From assembly GCF_030410515.1 (NCBI RefSeq), contig NZ_JAUHHD010000002.1, positions 227,419-291,418 of the forward strand: a stretch of DNA of 64,000 nucleotides, given 5' to 3'. The number at the start of each line of letters is the position of its first letter. Position 1 is the stretch's first letter. Positions 19,595 to 29,566 of this stretch are shown piece by piece. Source of the stretch: Arthrobacter sp. YD4. Lineage in GTDB: Bacteria; Actinomycetota; Actinomycetes; Actinomycetales; Micrococcaceae. The notes beneath the pieces were generated by a model. It was not told where the DNA came from. It did no database searches and saw only the letters and a list, made by a program, of their open reading frames with translations. Position numbers and translations under genes: made by a program.

Positions 19595-21106
19595 TCAGGA
19601 ACCGGAGTGGGCCTGGAGGAAGGAGTAGACCTCGGTTTCGTCCACGCCGGGGAAGGCTCCGGGCGGCATGGCGGCGAGCAGGTGCGAGTGGGCCCGGGCC
19701 GAGGGCCAGGCGTTGCCGGCCCACTCCGAGGCCAGAGCGGCGGGCGGGCGCTTGCAGCAGCTCTCGTCCGGGCAAGTGGACTTGGACCGCTCGGTGGTGT
19801 CCCGGCCGCGGAACCACTTCACCTGCGCATAGGGCACCCCCACGGAGAGCGAGAATTCGCCGTTTGCGGAGCGCTCGGTCCGGGCCGTGCACCAGTACGT
19901 CCCGGCCGGGGTGTCCGTGTACTGGTTGTAGGCGCTGAACTTGTCCGGGACATCGAACACCACGCGCGAGGTCCAGTTCCGGCACGACGGCTGGCCCTCG
20001 ATGGCGCCGGTGTGGTCCTGCGGGAACGTCACGCCGTCGTTCTCGTAGGCCTTGTAGATGATGCCGCTCTTGTGCGTCTTCTGGAAGTGCGTCCGCAGGT
20101 CCAGGTGCTCGGTGGCGAGGTTGGTGAAGCGGTGCGCGGCCGTCTCGTAGGACACGGCGAAGGCGTCCCGGATGTCCTCGACGGCGATTTCCTTGGCCTG
20201 CTTGGCCCGCTGCAGGAATTCCACGGTGGCCTTCTCCGGCAGCAGCAGCGCCGCGGCGAAGTAGTTCGTGGCCACCCTCTGCATCAGGAAGTCACCGTAG
20301 TTGGTGGGCGTCTGGTGGCCCAGGACGTAGTGGCCCAGGGCCTGCAGCAGCACCGACCGGGGGTCGTGATCGCTGCGGGCGTTCTGCGTGAGGTAAATTC
20401 TGCGGTTCTTCAGGTCCGTCACGGACCGGGTGGAATGCGGCAGGTCGCCCACGTGATGGAGGCTAAACCCGAGGTGCGCGGCGATGTCCGCGATGACGTG
20501 GTGGGACAACGGACCGGAGGTGTGGCCCACGGCCGCGAGGACCTTCTGCGCCTCCGCCTCGTACTCGGGGAAGTAGTTGTTCCGCTCCCGCATCATGGCC
20601 CGCAGTTCGCCGTTGGCCCGGCGGGCCTCCTCGGGGGTGGCCACCTGCTCGTTGAGCCGTCGCTCCAGCTCGTGCTGCAGCCCCACCATGGACTCCAGCA
20701 CATCCATTGGCAGCCGCGAGCTGATGCGGATTTTGGGCAGGTTCAGGGATTCATAGAGCGGGCTGCGCTGGTAGCGTTCCAGCTCGATTTCGAGGGCCGC
20801 GCGCCGGTTGGGCGGCTCCGCGCCGAGCAGTTCGTCGATGCTGACACCCAGCGCCGAGGCCAGGTGCTGCAGCAGCCCCAGCTTGGGTTCGCGCTTGCCG
20901 TTTTCGATCAGGCTCAGCTGGCTGGGGGCGGTGCCGACGGCGGCGCTCAGGTCGTCCAGGGTCAGGCCCGCCGCCTTGCGCAGGTGCCGGACCCGGCGGC
21001 CCATGCTGATCACGTCCACCTCGGGTTCGGCGGGGAGGGCGGGGGCTGCGGCCTGCCGGTTCCAGCTGCTCGGATGCATTTTTTGAGAATACGGGAAGAA
21101 GTGCAT
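19595..21106 (-). CDS. ramB: RamB-type regulator of acetate/glyoxylate genes
   Basis: 503 residues. An XRE helix-turn-helix (about residues 37-90: [33 protein letters not shown]) is followed by a short-chain acyl-responsive region and an ImmA/IrrE-like segment ([15 protein letters not shown]). A Cys-rich C-terminal domain ([16 protein letters not shown]) is typical of RamB. In Corynebacterium RamB represses aceA, aceB and pta-ack on glucose. It is divergent from aceA, its expected target. I chose the ATG at 21106, preceded by GGAAAG; starts at 21079 and at the MGRR methionine (residue 35) are also possible. Confidence 0.9.
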   Translation of the reverse strand: MHFFPYSQKMHPSSWNRQAAAPALPAEPEVDVISMGRRVRHLRKAAGLTLDDLSAAVGTAPSQLSLIENGKREPKLGLLQHLASALGVSIDELLGAEPPNRRAALEIELERYQRSPLYESLNLPKIRISSRLPMDVLESMVGLQHELERRLNEQVATPEEARRANGELRAMMRERNNYFPEYEAEAQKVLAAVGHTSGPLSHHVIADIAAHLGFSLHHVGDLPHSTRSVTDLKNRRIYLTQNARSDHDPRSVLLQALGHYVLGHQTPTNYGDFLMQRVATNYFAAALLLPEKATVEFLQRAKQAKEIAVEDIRDAFAVSYETAAHRFTNLATEHLDLRTHFQKTHKSGIIYKAYENDGVTFPQDHTGAIEGQPSCRNWTSRVVFDVPDKFSAYNQYTDTPAGTYWCTARTERSANGEFSLSVGVPYAQVKWFRGRDTTERSKSTCPDESCCKRPPAALASEWAGNAWPSARAHSHLLAAMPPGAFPGVDETEVYSFLQAHSGS

Positions 21107-21248
21107 TTCTTTCCAGAGGTTTCTTCTAGAAAGCCTCTTGGAACTGCAGAAAAGTAGATCTCACAGAAAGTTTCACCGCTCCGGATTATCCGGCGGGTCC
21201 CCGCGAAGAGGCGGCCCCGCCGGCCCGGGCCATCAAAGGAGATCAGTA

Positions 21249-22580
21249 ATGACCGCAGCATTTGAGCCCAACCAGCAGCCGTCCGCCCAGGACTCCGCCA
21301 CCGAGCAGGCTGCCGCCCTGGAGCTCGAGTGGGCTGCCAACCCGCGCTGGGAAGGTGTCACTCGGGACTACTCGGCCGCCGACGTCGTCCGCCTCCGCGG
21401 CCGGGTCTCCGAAGAACACACCCTGGCCCGCCGGGGCTCGGAGAAGCTGTGGAAGCAGCTCACCGAGGAGCACAAGGAGGGCAAGTACACCAACGCCCTC
21501 GGCGCCCTGACCGGCAACCAGGCCGTGCAGCAAGTCAAGGCCGGCCTCCGCGCCATCTACCTCTCCGGCTGGCAGGTCGCCGCGGACGCCAACAACTCCG
21601 GCCACACCTACCCGGACCAGTCGCTCTACCCGGCTAACTCCGTCCCCACCGTGGTCCGCCGCATCAACAACGCCCTGCTCCGCGCCGACCAGATCGAGTT
21701 CTCCGAGGGCATCCAGACCGTCGAGGACTGGATGGTCCCGATCGTCGCCGACGCCGAGGCCGGCTTCGGCGGCCCGCTGAACGCCTACGAACTGATGAAG
21801 TCCATGATCCAGGCCGGCGCCTCGGGCGTGCACTGGGAAGACCAGCTCGCCTCGGAGAAGAAGTGCGGCCACCTCGGCGGCAAGGTCCTCATTCCCACCC
21901 AGCAGCACGTCCGCACCCTGAACGCGGCCCGCCTGGCCGCCGACGTCGCCGGCACCCCCACCGTCGTCATCGCCCGCACCGACGCCGAGGCAGCCACCCT
22001 GATCACCTCCGACGTCGACGAGCGGGACCAGGAATTCATCACCGGCGAACGCACCGCGGAGGGCTTCTACAAGGTCCGCAACGGCATCGAGCCCTGCATC
22101 GCCCGCGCCAAGGCCTACGCCCCGTACTCCGACCTGATCTGGATGGAGACCGGCACCCCGGACCTCGCCCTGGCCCGCAAGTTCGCCGAGGCCGTCAAGG
22201 CCGAGTTCCCGGACCAGATGCTCTCCTACAACTGCTCGCCGTCGTTCAACTGGCGTAAGCACCTCGACGACGACACCATCGCCAAGTTCCAGCGCGAACT
22301 CGGCGCCATGGGCTTCACCTTCCAGTTCATCACCCTGGCCGGCTTCCACGCCCTGAACTACTCGATGTTCGACCTCGCCCACGGCTACGCCCGGGAAGGC
22401 ATGAGCGCCTACGTCGAGCTGCAGGAGAAGGAATTCGCCTCCGAAGCACGCGGCTACACCGCCACCAAGCACCAGCGCGAAGTCGGCACCGGCTACTTCG
22501 ACGACATCGCCACCGCGCTCAACCCGAACGCATCCACCCTGGCCCTGGTGGGATCCACCGAAGAAGGCCAGTTCCACTAA
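21249..22580 (+). CDS. aceA: Isocitrate lyase
   Basis: 443 residues, close to the usual length of class I bacterial enzymes. The signature [16 protein letters not shown] with catalytic cysteine is near residue 205-215. Mg-binding [10 protein letters not shown] and substrate segments YNCSPSFNW and [16 protein letters not shown] are all present. The enzyme splits isocitrate to glyoxylate and succinate, the first glyoxylate-shunt step, needed for growth on acetate or fatty acids. The ATG follows a GGAG-type site and lies 142 bases from the divergent ramB start, so both promoters share one control region. Confidence 0.97.
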   Translation: MTAAFEPNQQPSAQDSATEQAAALELEWAANPRWEGVTRDYSAADVVRLRGRVSEEHTLARRGSEKLWKQLTEEHKEGKYTNALGALTGNQAVQQVKAGLRAIYLSGWQVAADANNSGHTYPDQSLYPANSVPTVVRRINNALLRADQIEFSEGIQTVEDWMVPIVADAEAGFGGPLNAYELMKSMIQAGASGVHWEDQLASEKKCGHLGGKVLIPTQQHVRTLNAARLAADVAGTPTVVIARTDAEAATLITSDVDERDQEFITGERTAEGFYKVRNGIEPCIARAKAYAPYSDLIWMETGTPDLALARKFAEAVKAEFPDQMLSYNCSPSFNWRKHLDDDTIAKFQRELGAMGFTFQFITLAGFHALNYSMFDLAHGYAREGMSAYVELQEKEFASEARGYTATKHQREVGTGYFDDIATALNPNASTLALVGSTEEGQFH

Positions 22581-22644
22581 CGCTTACGACGGCGGCGCTT
22601 GCGTCCGGCCTTCGGTCCGGCGTTGCTCTGCCTGCTATTCCCCA

Positions 22645-22698
22645 CGGCCGGCCTCGACCTCGCTGAGCGAGGACGACGCCGGCCGCAGGGCCCCTTTT
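22645..22698 (+). terminator. Hairpin with short T-run between aceA and aceB
   Basis: Outer stem CGGCCGGC (22645-22652) / GCCGGCCG (22678-22685) and inner stem CCTCGC / GCGAGG (22658-22663 / 22667-22672), followed by CCCCTTTT ending at 22698. It can end aceA transcripts or attenuate read-through into aceB, which starts 92 bases later. Confidence 0.7.
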
Positions 22699-22789
22699 AC
22701 GCAGGCTGCCGCAACACCGGCACCTTCGACCTCGTGCGTACGTCACCAACCGCCGTCGAACTTCCTTCTTGCATTGAGGAGCAAATGAA

Positions 22790-24454
22790 ATGAACAGCTT
22801 CACTGACAACTTCACCATCAACGGCATCACGTTGACCGCCCAGCCGATTTGCCGGCAGAGCGAGGTCCTGACGCCCGACGCGCTGGCCTTCATCACCAAG
22901 CTGCACCGGGCGACGGCGGAGCGGCGGCAGGAGCTGTTGCAGGCCCGGCGCGACCGGCGCCAGCAGATCACCCGGGGCCAGGATCCCCGGTTCCTCCCGG
23001 AGACCGCCGCCATCCGCGACGACCCCGAGTGGCGGGTCGCTCCCCCGGCACCCGGGCTGGAGGACCGCCGCGTCGAAATCACCGGCCCGGTGGACAAGAA
23101 GATGGCCATCAACGCGCTGAACTCCGGCGCGAAGGTCTGGCTCGCGGACATGGAGGACGCCTCCACGCCGTCGTGGCGCAACGTCATCCAGGGCCAGCTG
23201 AACCTCACCGACGTCCTGGAACGCCGGATCGACTTCACCTCCCCCGAGGGCAAGGAGTACAAGCTGCGCCCCGCCGAGGAACTGCCCACCATCGTGGTCC
23301 GCCCCCGCGGCTGGCACCTGCCGGAGAAGCACATGCTGATCGACGGCGTGCCGGTGGCCGGCGGGATCGTCGACTTCGGCCTGCATTTCTACCACAACGC
23401 CCGGCGGCTGATGGCCCAGGGCAAGGGCCCCTACTTCTACCTGCCGAAGATCGAAAACCACCTCGAGGCCCGGCTCTGGAACGACATCTTCATCCTGGCC
23501 CAGGACCTGCTGGGCATCCCGCAGGGCACCATCCGCGCCACCGTGCTGATCGAGACCATCACCGCAGCGTTCGAGATGGAGGAGATCCTTTACGAACTGC
23601 GCGAGCACGCCGCCGGGCTGAACGCCGGCCGCTGGGACTACATCTTCTCGCTGATCAAGAACTTCCGGACCCGGGGCCCGCGGTTCGTCCTGCCGGACCG
23701 TGACCAGGTCACCATGACCCAGCCGTTCATGCGGGCCTACACCGAACAGCTGGTGCGCGCCTGCCACAAGCGCGGCGCCATGGCGATCGGCGGGATGGCC
23801 GCGGCCGTCCCCAACCGCAAGGACGAGGCGGCCAACGCCATCGCCCTGGAGAAGGTCCGTGCCGACAAGACCCGCGACGCTGCCGACGGCTTCGACGGCT
23901 CCTGGGTGGCGCACCCGGACCTGGTGCCGGTGTGCCGCGAGGTGTTCGACGGCGTCCTCGGCGAACGCCCGCACCAGCTGGACCGGCTCCGCGAGGACGT
24001 CACCCCCGATGACCGCGCCCTGATCGACATCGCCTCCACCACCGGCACCATCACCGAACGCGGCGTGCGGATCAACATCGAGGTGGGCATCCGCTACATC
24101 GAATCCTGGCTCCGCGGTAACGGCGCAGTGGCCATCCACAACCTGATGGAGGACGCCGCCACCGCCGAGATCTCCCGCTCGCAGCTGTGGCAGTGGATCT
24201 TCTCCCGGGCCATCACGGACCAGGGCGACGTCATCACCCGCGACTGGATCGAGGACATGCTGGACGAGGAATTCGCGAAGCTGGAACGCTTCGAAGGGGA
24301 CCGGTTCGCCGACGCCCGCGACATCTTCGAAGAGGTCACCCTCAGCAACGAGTTCCCTGCCTTCCTGACCCTGCCCGCCTACGACCGGTACCTGCACGAG
24401 GCCCGCGACGGTGCCGACTCGGCCATCAAGGCAGCGGACCTGGTGGCCGCCTAA
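22790..24454 (+). CDS. aceB: Malate synthase A
   Basis: 554 residues, the size of the A-form enzyme. [72 protein letters not shown] and IGGMAA are malate synthase landmarks, including the general acid/base and Mg-binding residues. It condenses glyoxylate with acetyl-CoA to malate, the second glyoxylate-shunt step. The ATG follows GAGGAG. It sits 209 bases after aceA with a terminator-like hairpin between, so it may have its own promoter or be expressed by read-through. Confidence 0.96.
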   Translation: MNSFTDNFTINGITLTAQPICRQSEVLTPDALAFITKLHRATAERRQELLQARRDRRQQITRGQDPRFLPETAAIRDDPEWRVAPPAPGLEDRRVEITGPVDKKMAINALNSGAKVWLADMEDASTPSWRNVIQGQLNLTDVLERRIDFTSPEGKEYKLRPAEELPTIVVRPRGWHLPEKHMLIDGVPVAGGIVDFGLHFYHNARRLMAQGKGPYFYLPKIENHLEARLWNDIFILAQDLLGIPQGTIRATVLIETITAAFEMEEILYELREHAAGLNAGRWDYIFSLIKNFRTRGPRFVLPDRDQVTMTQPFMRAYTEQLVRACHKRGAMAIGGMAAAVPNRKDEAANAIALEKVRADKTRDAADGFDGSWVAHPDLVPVCREVFDGVLGERPHQLDRLREDVTPDDRALIDIASTTGTITERGVRINIEVGIRYIESWLRGNGAVAIHNLMEDAATAEISRSQLWQWIFSRAITDQGDVITRDWIEDMLDEEFAKLERFEGDRFADARDIFEEVTLSNEFPAFLTLPAYDRYLHEARDGADSAIKAADLVAA

Positions 24455-24590
24455 CCTGCGGATCCGCACAGGATCGCCCGCACAGAATTCCGTCCGCCGG
24501 GCCGCCACGCCCTTCGCAACAGGCCCCCCGAAATCCGGGGCGGCGGCCCGGCAACGGAACCCCTTCCCGCCCGACAACGGCGTCGAACGG

Positions 24591-24636
24591 ACACGTCAGG
24601 CCCATGACCCGATCCCGGGTCGTGGGCCTGACGTGT
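24591..24636. terminator. Bidirectional terminator between aceB and the CynX-like MFS gene
   Basis: Perfect 14-bp arms ACACGTCAGGCCCA (24591-24604) and reverse complement (24623-24636), with an inner GACCCG/CGGGTC stem and an ATCC loop. It lies between two convergent genes; no long T-run on either side. Confidence 0.8.
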
Positions 24637-24642
24637 TGGTTC

Positions 24643-25830
24643 CTAGTGGGCGGCCTTCGGGATGTGCCGCAGCGAGAGGGCGCAGCCGATGTTGAACATG
24701 GCCACCGAGCCGAGGATCATCAGCAGCGGTCCGGTCCAGGAGTCCGAGACGCCGTGGACGAAGCCCATCAGGGTGGGGGCCACTGCGCCGAAGGAGTAGC
24801 CGGCGCCCTGGACGATAGCGGAGAGCCGGCCCGCGGAGGCCTGGTCGCGCGCCAGCTGAATGATGGCGATGAAGATCAGGGTGATGCCGCCGCCCTGGGC
24901 CACGCCGCCGAGGGCGGACCACAGCCACCACAGCTGCGGGGCCAGCAGCAGACCCACGGGAACGGTCAGCCACAGGGCGCCCAGGGTGAGCCCCACCGTC
25001 GTCGTCGACGCGAATCGCGCCGCCAGCGGCACGCCCAGGCCACCGGCAATCGCCAGGATCTGGAACAGCGAGGAGCCGGCGCCGGCCGCGGAGGGGGCCA
25101 GGCCGATTTCGTCGGCCAGCAGGCTGGGAAGCCAGGCGGTAACGCCGTAGTAGGAGAAGGCCTGGCCGGCGAAGCCCGCCGTGAGGGCCACGGTGATCCA
25201 GGGTGAGGCCGGTGCGCCGGTTGCCTTGGCGGGGTCCGAGCCGGGGATCGCTTCGGGGCGGATCGAGTGGCGCCCGACGGCGAGCACCCAGACCGCGGCG
25301 GCGGCGAGGGCGAACAGCGCGCAGGCCGCGATTGCCGGGCGCCAGCCGAGCCATTCGGCCAGCGGGGCGGTCACCATCGAGGTCACGAAAGAGCCGATGT
25401 TCAGCGCGGCGGTGTAGGTGCCCATGGCGGCGCCCTGCCGTGCGGGGCTGAAGTCGCGGCGGATGATCAGCGGCACCACGATGTTGCCGATCGTGATGGC
25501 GATGCCCAGGATCACGGTGCCGAGCATCACCAGCGCGCCGCCGCCGGAGGAGCGGACGACGACGCCGAGCAGCACGCCCAGCAGGGTCAGGGTCACGGCG
25601 AACTCGGGCCCCAATTTCCGCCCCGTCAGCGAGGCGAGCGGGGCCGCGAGGGCGAAACACAGCACGGGGATGCCGGTCAGGAAGCCGATTTCCACCGGCG
25701 AGAAGCCCAGGTCCGTGCGCATGTTCTGCACCACGGGCGCGACCGCGACGAACGGGCCCCGCATGTTCAGGGCGATCAGGCCGATCGCCAGCATGATCAG
25801 CCAGGCCTTGGGCTGTTTAACGGCAGCCAT
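24643..25830 (-). CDS. MFS transporter, CynX/NimT type
   Basis: 395 residues with about 12 membrane helices. The opening LIMLAIGLIALNMRGPFVAVAPVV, the RGPF motif and GFLTGIPVLCFALAAPLASLTGRKLG are typical of the cyanate/2-nitroimidazole (CynX/NimT) MFS group. Direction and substrate cannot be assigned; family members export cyanate or nitroimidazoles. ATG at 25830 is the natural start before MAAVKQPKAW. It is divergent from the GNAT gene; a TGAAA-n5-TTTCA inverted repeat lies 56 bases upstream. Confidence 0.85.
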   Translation of the reverse strand: MAAVKQPKAWLIMLAIGLIALNMRGPFVAVAPVVQNMRTDLGFSPVEIGFLTGIPVLCFALAAPLASLTGRKLGPEFAVTLTLLGVLLGVVVRSSGGGALVMLGTVILGIAITIGNIVVPLIIRRDFSPARQGAAMGTYTAALNIGSFVTSMVTAPLAEWLGWRPAIAACALFALAAAAVWVLAVGRHSIRPEAIPGSDPAKATGAPASPWITVALTAGFAGQAFSYYGVTAWLPSLLADEIGLAPSAAGAGSSLFQILAIAGGLGVPLAARFASTTTVGLTLGALWLTVPVGLLLAPQLWWLWSALGGVAQGGGITLIFIAIIQLARDQASAGRLSAIVQGAGYSFGAVAPTLMGFVHGVSDSWTGPLLMILGSVAMFNIGCALSLRHIPKAAH

Positions 25831-25885
25831 CACGACAGCACCCGCCCGGGGCGGGCACCTTCGGTCGGAGCCGTGACGGACCGGC

Positions 25886-25900
25886 TGAAATATGTTTTCA
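25886..25900. promoter_or_regulatory. Inverted repeat upstream of the CynX-like gene
   Basis: TGAAATATGTTTTCA, an inverted repeat TGAAA-n5-TTTCA in an AT-rich patch within otherwise GC-rich DNA, where the MFS gene promoter should be. Candidate operator only; no regulator gene is adjacent. Confidence 0.4.
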
Positions 25901-26022
25901 TCAATCCCATTGCTATCACGGCGTCCCGCGGCCGGGCCCCCGCCGCGGCCAGATGACGGCACCGGCACCGGCCGTGACCGCCCGACTGACTCCTCGCCCG
26001 GCACCGGGACTAGGGTTTTGCT

Positions 26023-26559
26023 ATGACCCACCTGATCCGGAAAGCCACCCCCGCGGACGCCGGCGCCTTGGCCGGGCTGGCCGCCGTCACCTTCCCGCTC
26101 GCCTGCCCGCCCGAGTCGCGGCCGGAGGACATTGCGGCGCACATTGCCAACACCCTGAGCGATCGGAATTTCCAGGACTACCTCGCAGACCCGGACGTGA
26201 CGGTCTTGGTGCTCGACGTCGACGGCGCCCTGCGCGGCTACAGCCTGCTGGTGGATCGGCCGACGCAGGATCCGGACGTGGCCTCCGCCCTGGGCCTCAC
26301 CCCGGCCGCCGAACTCAGCAAGTGTTACGTGCACCCGGACCACCACGGCGTCGGCGCGGCCGCCGAGCTGATGCGGGCCAGCGTCGCCGCCGCGGCCGCC
26401 ACCGGTGCCCGCGGGCTCTGGCTGGGGGTCAACAGCCAGAACGCACGGGCCATCCGGTTCTACGAAAAGTCCGGTTTCCGGCAGGTAGGCACCAAGTCCT
26501 TCCGCCTGGGCGACACTGTGGAACACGACTTCGTGCTGGAGCGTCCGCTCGCGGACTGA
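26023..26559 (+). CDS. GNAT-family N-acetyltransferase
   Basis: 178 residues. LSKCYVHPDHHGVGAAAELMRASVAAAAATGARGLWLGVNSQNARAIRFYEKSGFRQVG contains the acetyl-CoA-binding motif A (a variant of Q/R-x-x-G-x-G/A reading HHGVGAA) and motif B. The N-terminal MTHLIRKATPADAGALAGLA is the usual GNAT opening. Acceptor substrate unknown. TAGGGT ends six bases before the ATG with no Shine-Dalgarno, so the transcript is probably leaderless. Confidence 0.9.
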   Translation: MTHLIRKATPADAGALAGLAAVTFPLACPPESRPEDIAAHIANTLSDRNFQDYLADPDVTVLVLDVDGALRGYSLLVDRPTQDPDVASALGLTPAAELSKCYVHPDHHGVGAAAELMRASVAAAAATGARGLWLGVNSQNARAIRFYEKSGFRQVGTKSFRLGDTVEHDFVLERPLAD

Positions 26560-26616
26560 GCCGCCCCGCCGTCGTCGTCCGGGAATGCCCCGGGGGGCAT
26601 CGCGGTTGTCGAGAGC

Positions 26617-27321
26617 ATGAAGATTGAGATTTGGTCCGACGTCGCCTGCCCCTGGTGCTACATCGGCAAGCGTCGTTTCGAAACCGCCCTGGCCGCCTTC
26701 CCGCACCGCGATTCCGTGGAGGTGCAGTGGCGCAGCTTCCAGCTGGACCCGAGTCTGCCGGAGCACTATGACGGCACCGAGCTGGACTACCTGAGCACCC
26801 GGAAGGGCCTGGACCCGCAGCAGGTCGCCGGCATGTTCGACCACGTGGCCGCGCAGGCCGCCGGGGAAGGGCTGAACTACAAGTTTGGCGACGTGGTGGT
26901 GGCCAACAGCTTTGCGGCCCACCGCCTGATCCACCTCGCGGCGGCCCACGGCAAGCAGGATGTCGCCAAGGAACGGCTGCTCAGCGACCACTTCGAGCAC
27001 GGCCAGGACATCGGGAACCGGTCCTACCTCACGTCGCTGGGCCTCGAGCTCGGGATCGACGCCGCCGAGGTCGACGAACTCTTCACCACCGATAAGTACT
27101 CCGACGCCGTCCGCAACGACATAGCCGAGGGCCGGGCCCTGGGCGTCAGCGGCGTGCCGTTCTTCGTGATCGACCGGAAGTACGGAATTTCGGGCGCCCA
27201 GCCGGCCGAGACGTTCAGCGCGGCCCTTGACCAGGCCTGGCAGGAGAGCCAGCCGCTAGTGATGGTTGACGCCGCCGGCGCCGACGGTGCGGCCTGCGGC
27301 CCGGACGGCTGCGCGATCTAA
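26617..27321 (+). CDS. DsbA-family oxidoreductase, FrnE-like
   Basis: 234 residues, thioredoxin fold with a large helical insertion. The active site is C11-P-W-C14 (MKIEIWSDVACPWCYIGKRRF) and the cis-proline loop is GVSGVPFFVIDRKYGISGAQ near residue 180. FrnE-like proteins are cytosolic disulfide oxidoreductases/isomerases, some tied to oxidative-stress tolerance. The tail ends CGPDGC, two extra cysteines that could take part in disulfide exchange. No signal peptide. It follows the GNAT gene by 57 bases on the same strand. Confidence 0.92.
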   Translation: MKIEIWSDVACPWCYIGKRRFETALAAFPHRDSVEVQWRSFQLDPSLPEHYDGTELDYLSTRKGLDPQQVAGMFDHVAAQAAGEGLNYKFGDVVVANSFAAHRLIHLAAAHGKQDVAKERLLSDHFEHGQDIGNRSYLTSLGLELGIDAAEVDELFTTDKYSDAVRNDIAEGRALGVSGVPFFVIDRKYGISGAQPAETFSAALDQAWQESQPLVMVDAAGADGAACGPDGCAI

Positions 27322-27344
27322 GCACCCGTCAGGCTAAGCGACCG

Positions 27345-27593
27345 TCAGGCGGGCTGTGCCAGATCCATGGCGCGGCCCGCCGGGTCCGGTGCGCACCGGA
27401 TGATCTCCAGTGCCTCGACGTCCAGCAGCTTCCTCGCCCCGGTCCGGGAATCGAGGATCCAGAAGAGCTCCATCAGGGGCACCGTCTGGGTCACCCGACC
27501 GCGGTGGAAAAGCCTGCCGTTGTGCCACGCCTCGACGTCGTCCCCCACCGACAGCTCCGCGCACGTCGTCACGGCCGTCCCGTTGTCCTCCAT
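27345..27593 (-). CDS. Small hypothetical protein
   Basis: 82 residues, not recognised. It is predicted mostly beta (VEAWHNGRLFHRGRVTQTVP, MELFWILDSRTGARKLLDVEALEIIRC), the sort of compact SH3/Tudor-like barrel seen in small binding proteins, but this is a guess. The ATG at 27593 follows GGAGGAG with an eight-base spacer including seven T residues, better than the longer start at 27662. It is convergent with the DsbA-like gene and divergent from the A-type Fe-S-like gene. Confidence 0.65.
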   Translation of the reverse strand: MEDNGTAVTTCAELSVGDDVEAWHNGRLFHRGRVTQTVPLMELFWILDSRTGARKLLDVEALEIIRCAPDPAGRAMDLAQPA

Positions 27594-27788
27594 AAAAAAA
27601 GCTCCTCCCCAGCGTCCGCCCCGCCGTCGGGGCTCCCATGGTCCCCAGCTTGCCCCGCCCACGTTTCGGCGGCGTTTCCGGCAAGTGATATTTCCGCGTC
27701 ACGCGCAGAGGGCCGACGGCGGGGTGGGAGGCCCAGGCCCCATTCACATGACAATGCACCCGGGCAGGCATCGCCTAGAGTGTCCGCC

Positions 27789-28172
27789 ATGGCTGAGACT
27801 GTCTTTCCACCTTTCACCGTCACCGCCGCTGCCATCCGTCAGCTCGAGGTGATGGGAGGCCGGGCCCGAGTGGATATCCAGGACGGAGGCTGCTGCGGAC
27901 AGGTCTACGTCTTCACCCAGGGTCCAGGCGACGAGACGGACGACAGGTACGGCTGCTCCGGGGCCGAACTGTTCGTGAGCGTGGCTGCATGCGCAGCCCT
28001 GACCGGAGCAACACTCGACTTCAGCTCCAGCATCAAGCCACCCCGCTTCCGGGTCCTCAAGAATCCGAATACACCCCGGCGGTGCCCCTGCAACCGCTCC
28101 TTCGGACGCGACTGGCCGGGAAGAGGGCAACCCGGCTGCGCTGCCAGGACACCCATGCCGTGGGAGGGCTGA
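27789..28172 (+). CDS. HesB/IscA-like (A-type iron-sulfur carrier fold) protein
   Basis: 127 residues. TVTAAAIRQLE, RVDIQDGGCCGQVYVF, ALTGATLDFSSSIKPPRFRVLKNPN and RRCPCNRSFG follow the A-type carrier plan, with cysteines at the three IscA positions (GGC and CPC). It differs from IscA in having CC at the first site, an extra Cys in DRYGCSG, and a ~22-residue tail with another Cys. It may hold an Fe-S cluster or metal in an unusual way. TAGAGT ends seven bases before the ATG, suggesting leaderless translation. No isc or suf genes are nearby. Confidence 0.7.
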   Translation: MAETVFPPFTVTAAAIRQLEVMGGRARVDIQDGGCCGQVYVFTQGPGDETDDRYGCSGAELFVSVAACAALTGATLDFSSSIKPPRFRVLKNPNTPRRCPCNRSFGRDWPGRGQPGCAARTPMPWEG

Positions 28173-28220
28173 CGAGCCGCCCGCCGGAACTTTACTGACA
28201 GATCGCGCTAAAGTGTCCGT

Positions 28221-28859
28221 ATGCCCAGGATTACGGCCGCGAGCAACGCCGCCCAACGCGCCGAGACCCAGCGGCGGATCCTCACCGCCTTCGGCGAGCT
28301 CCTCTTCACGCACGGGCTCCCCGGGCTGACCATGACCGACGTCGCCCGGCACGCCCAGATCGGCCGCACCGCCGTCTACAACTACTACGCGGACATCGAA
28401 GAGCTCCTCATCGCCTACGCTCTGGACGAGACCGAACGTTTCCTGGTGGAGCTCCGCGCGGCACTGGCCGGCCTGGACAACCCTGTGGACCGCCTGGCTC
28501 TGTACGTGCGCGCGCAGGTGGCGGACCTCAGCCGCCGGCACCTGCCGCCGGGCCCGGCGATGGCCGCCGTCCTCTCCCCCGCATCCTTCGCGAAGCTGGC
28601 GGATCACGTGGGCGAACTCAGCGTCCTGCTGCAGGACATCCTCCGCGACGGCGTCGCCCAGCACTACCTTCCGGACGCGGACATCGGGCAGCTCGCCCAG
28701 CTCATCCACGGCACGCTCTCCTCCAGCGCCGCCCGCGGCGACGGCGCCGGGGCGGATCCCGAGGCGGAGGCCCGGATCGCGCGGACGGTGCGGTTCGTCC
28801 AGCTCGGCGCGGGAGCGCGGTTCGACGACGCCGGCCGTCCCGTGCGCCTCACGGCCTGA
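28221..28859 (+). CDS. TetR/AcrR-family transcriptional regulator
   Basis: 212 residues. The helix-turn-helix spans about residues 15-60 (RILTAFGELLFTHGLPGLTMTDVARHAQIGRTAVYNYYADIEELL), followed by a variable ligand domain. TAAAGT ends six bases before the ATG; likely leaderless. Neighbours are an A-type Fe-S-like protein upstream and the convergent LytR_C protein. No palindromic operator stands out in the 48-base upstream gap, so its targets are unknown. Confidence 0.92.
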   Translation: MPRITAASNAAQRAETQRRILTAFGELLFTHGLPGLTMTDVARHAQIGRTAVYNYYADIEELLIAYALDETERFLVELRAALAGLDNPVDRLALYVRAQVADLSRRHLPPGPAMAAVLSPASFAKLADHVGELSVLLQDILRDGVAQHYLPDADIGQLAQLIHGTLSSSAARGDGAGADPEAEARIARTVRFVQLGAGARFDDAGRPVRLTA

Positions 28860-28885
28860 CGGTTTAGAGGTTCAGCAGTATCCGG

Positions 28886-29566
28886 CTAGGGGTTGGGGCT
28901 GGCCGGCACGACGGACGGCACCACCGGCGTCGCCGGGGCGTCCGCCTCGCGGCGGGTCTCCCGCGGGCAGCTGAGCTTGCCGGGGGTCTGGTCGATCAGT
29001 TCAGGTTTGGCCAGGTCCTTGAAGTCACCGGTCAGGATCACGTCCACGGTCGCGTCGGTGCGGCCGTCCTGGACGTAGTCGGAGCCGGGAAGGTTCCGCT
29101 GGACGCTGAAGGCCGAGGACTGGCCCGCCGCACCCGACACCACAAGCGCCACCCCGTGGAAGCCGGACTCGGTGTTGCCCACGGTGCCGACGGCGAACTT
29201 CCGTGCCGCCAGCTCGTCCGCCACGGTCTTTGCCAGCCCCGGCCGGTTGGTGGAGTTATAGACGTTGAGCCGGATCTTCTCGTGCGGAACGTAGTCGTAG
29301 GTGGCCTCGGGGCAGGCCGAGACCGCGGCGTGGCTCCGCTCCGCCGTCGGAATCTTGATCTGGCCGTTCTGGATGGCCATCGCCACCACCACGGCGGCAA
29401 CCAGCAGCCCCACCAGCAGCACCAGGACCACCCCGTGGAGGATCCGGCGCCGCATCCGGTCCGGGTTCTCGAGTTCGTCCTCTTCGACAAACGTGGCCCG
29501 CAGGTCCGAGCCCGTCACCACATGATGCCCATGCAGAACCGTCGGGTCCTGCGGCTTCCTAGCCAT
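28886..29566 (-). CDS. Membrane-anchored LytR C-terminal (LytR_C) domain protein
   Basis: 226 residues. A cytoplasmic tail of ~40 residues, one membrane helix (about 42-65: ILHGVVLVLLVGLLVAAVVV) and an extracellular LytR_C domain (KIRLNVYNSTNRPGLAKTVADELAARKFAVGTVGN, VDVILTGDF) are visible. LytR_C domains accompany LCP enzymes that attach polymers to the cell wall, but also occur alone as here; function unclear. The ATG at 29566 overlaps the end of the upstream gene by eight bases, so the two are co-transcribed, a pairing I recall from other actinobacteria. Confidence 0.82.
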   Translation of the reverse strand: MARKPQDPTVLHGHHVVTGSDLRATFVEEDELENPDRMRRRILHGVVLVLLVGLLVAAVVVAMAIQNGQIKIPTAERSHAAVSACPEATYDYVPHEKIRLNVYNSTNRPGLAKTVADELAARKFAVGTVGNTESGFHGVALVVSGAAGQSSAFSVQRNLPGSDYVQDGRTDATVDVILTGDFKDLAKPELIDQTPGKLSCPRETRREADAPATPVVPSVVPASPNP

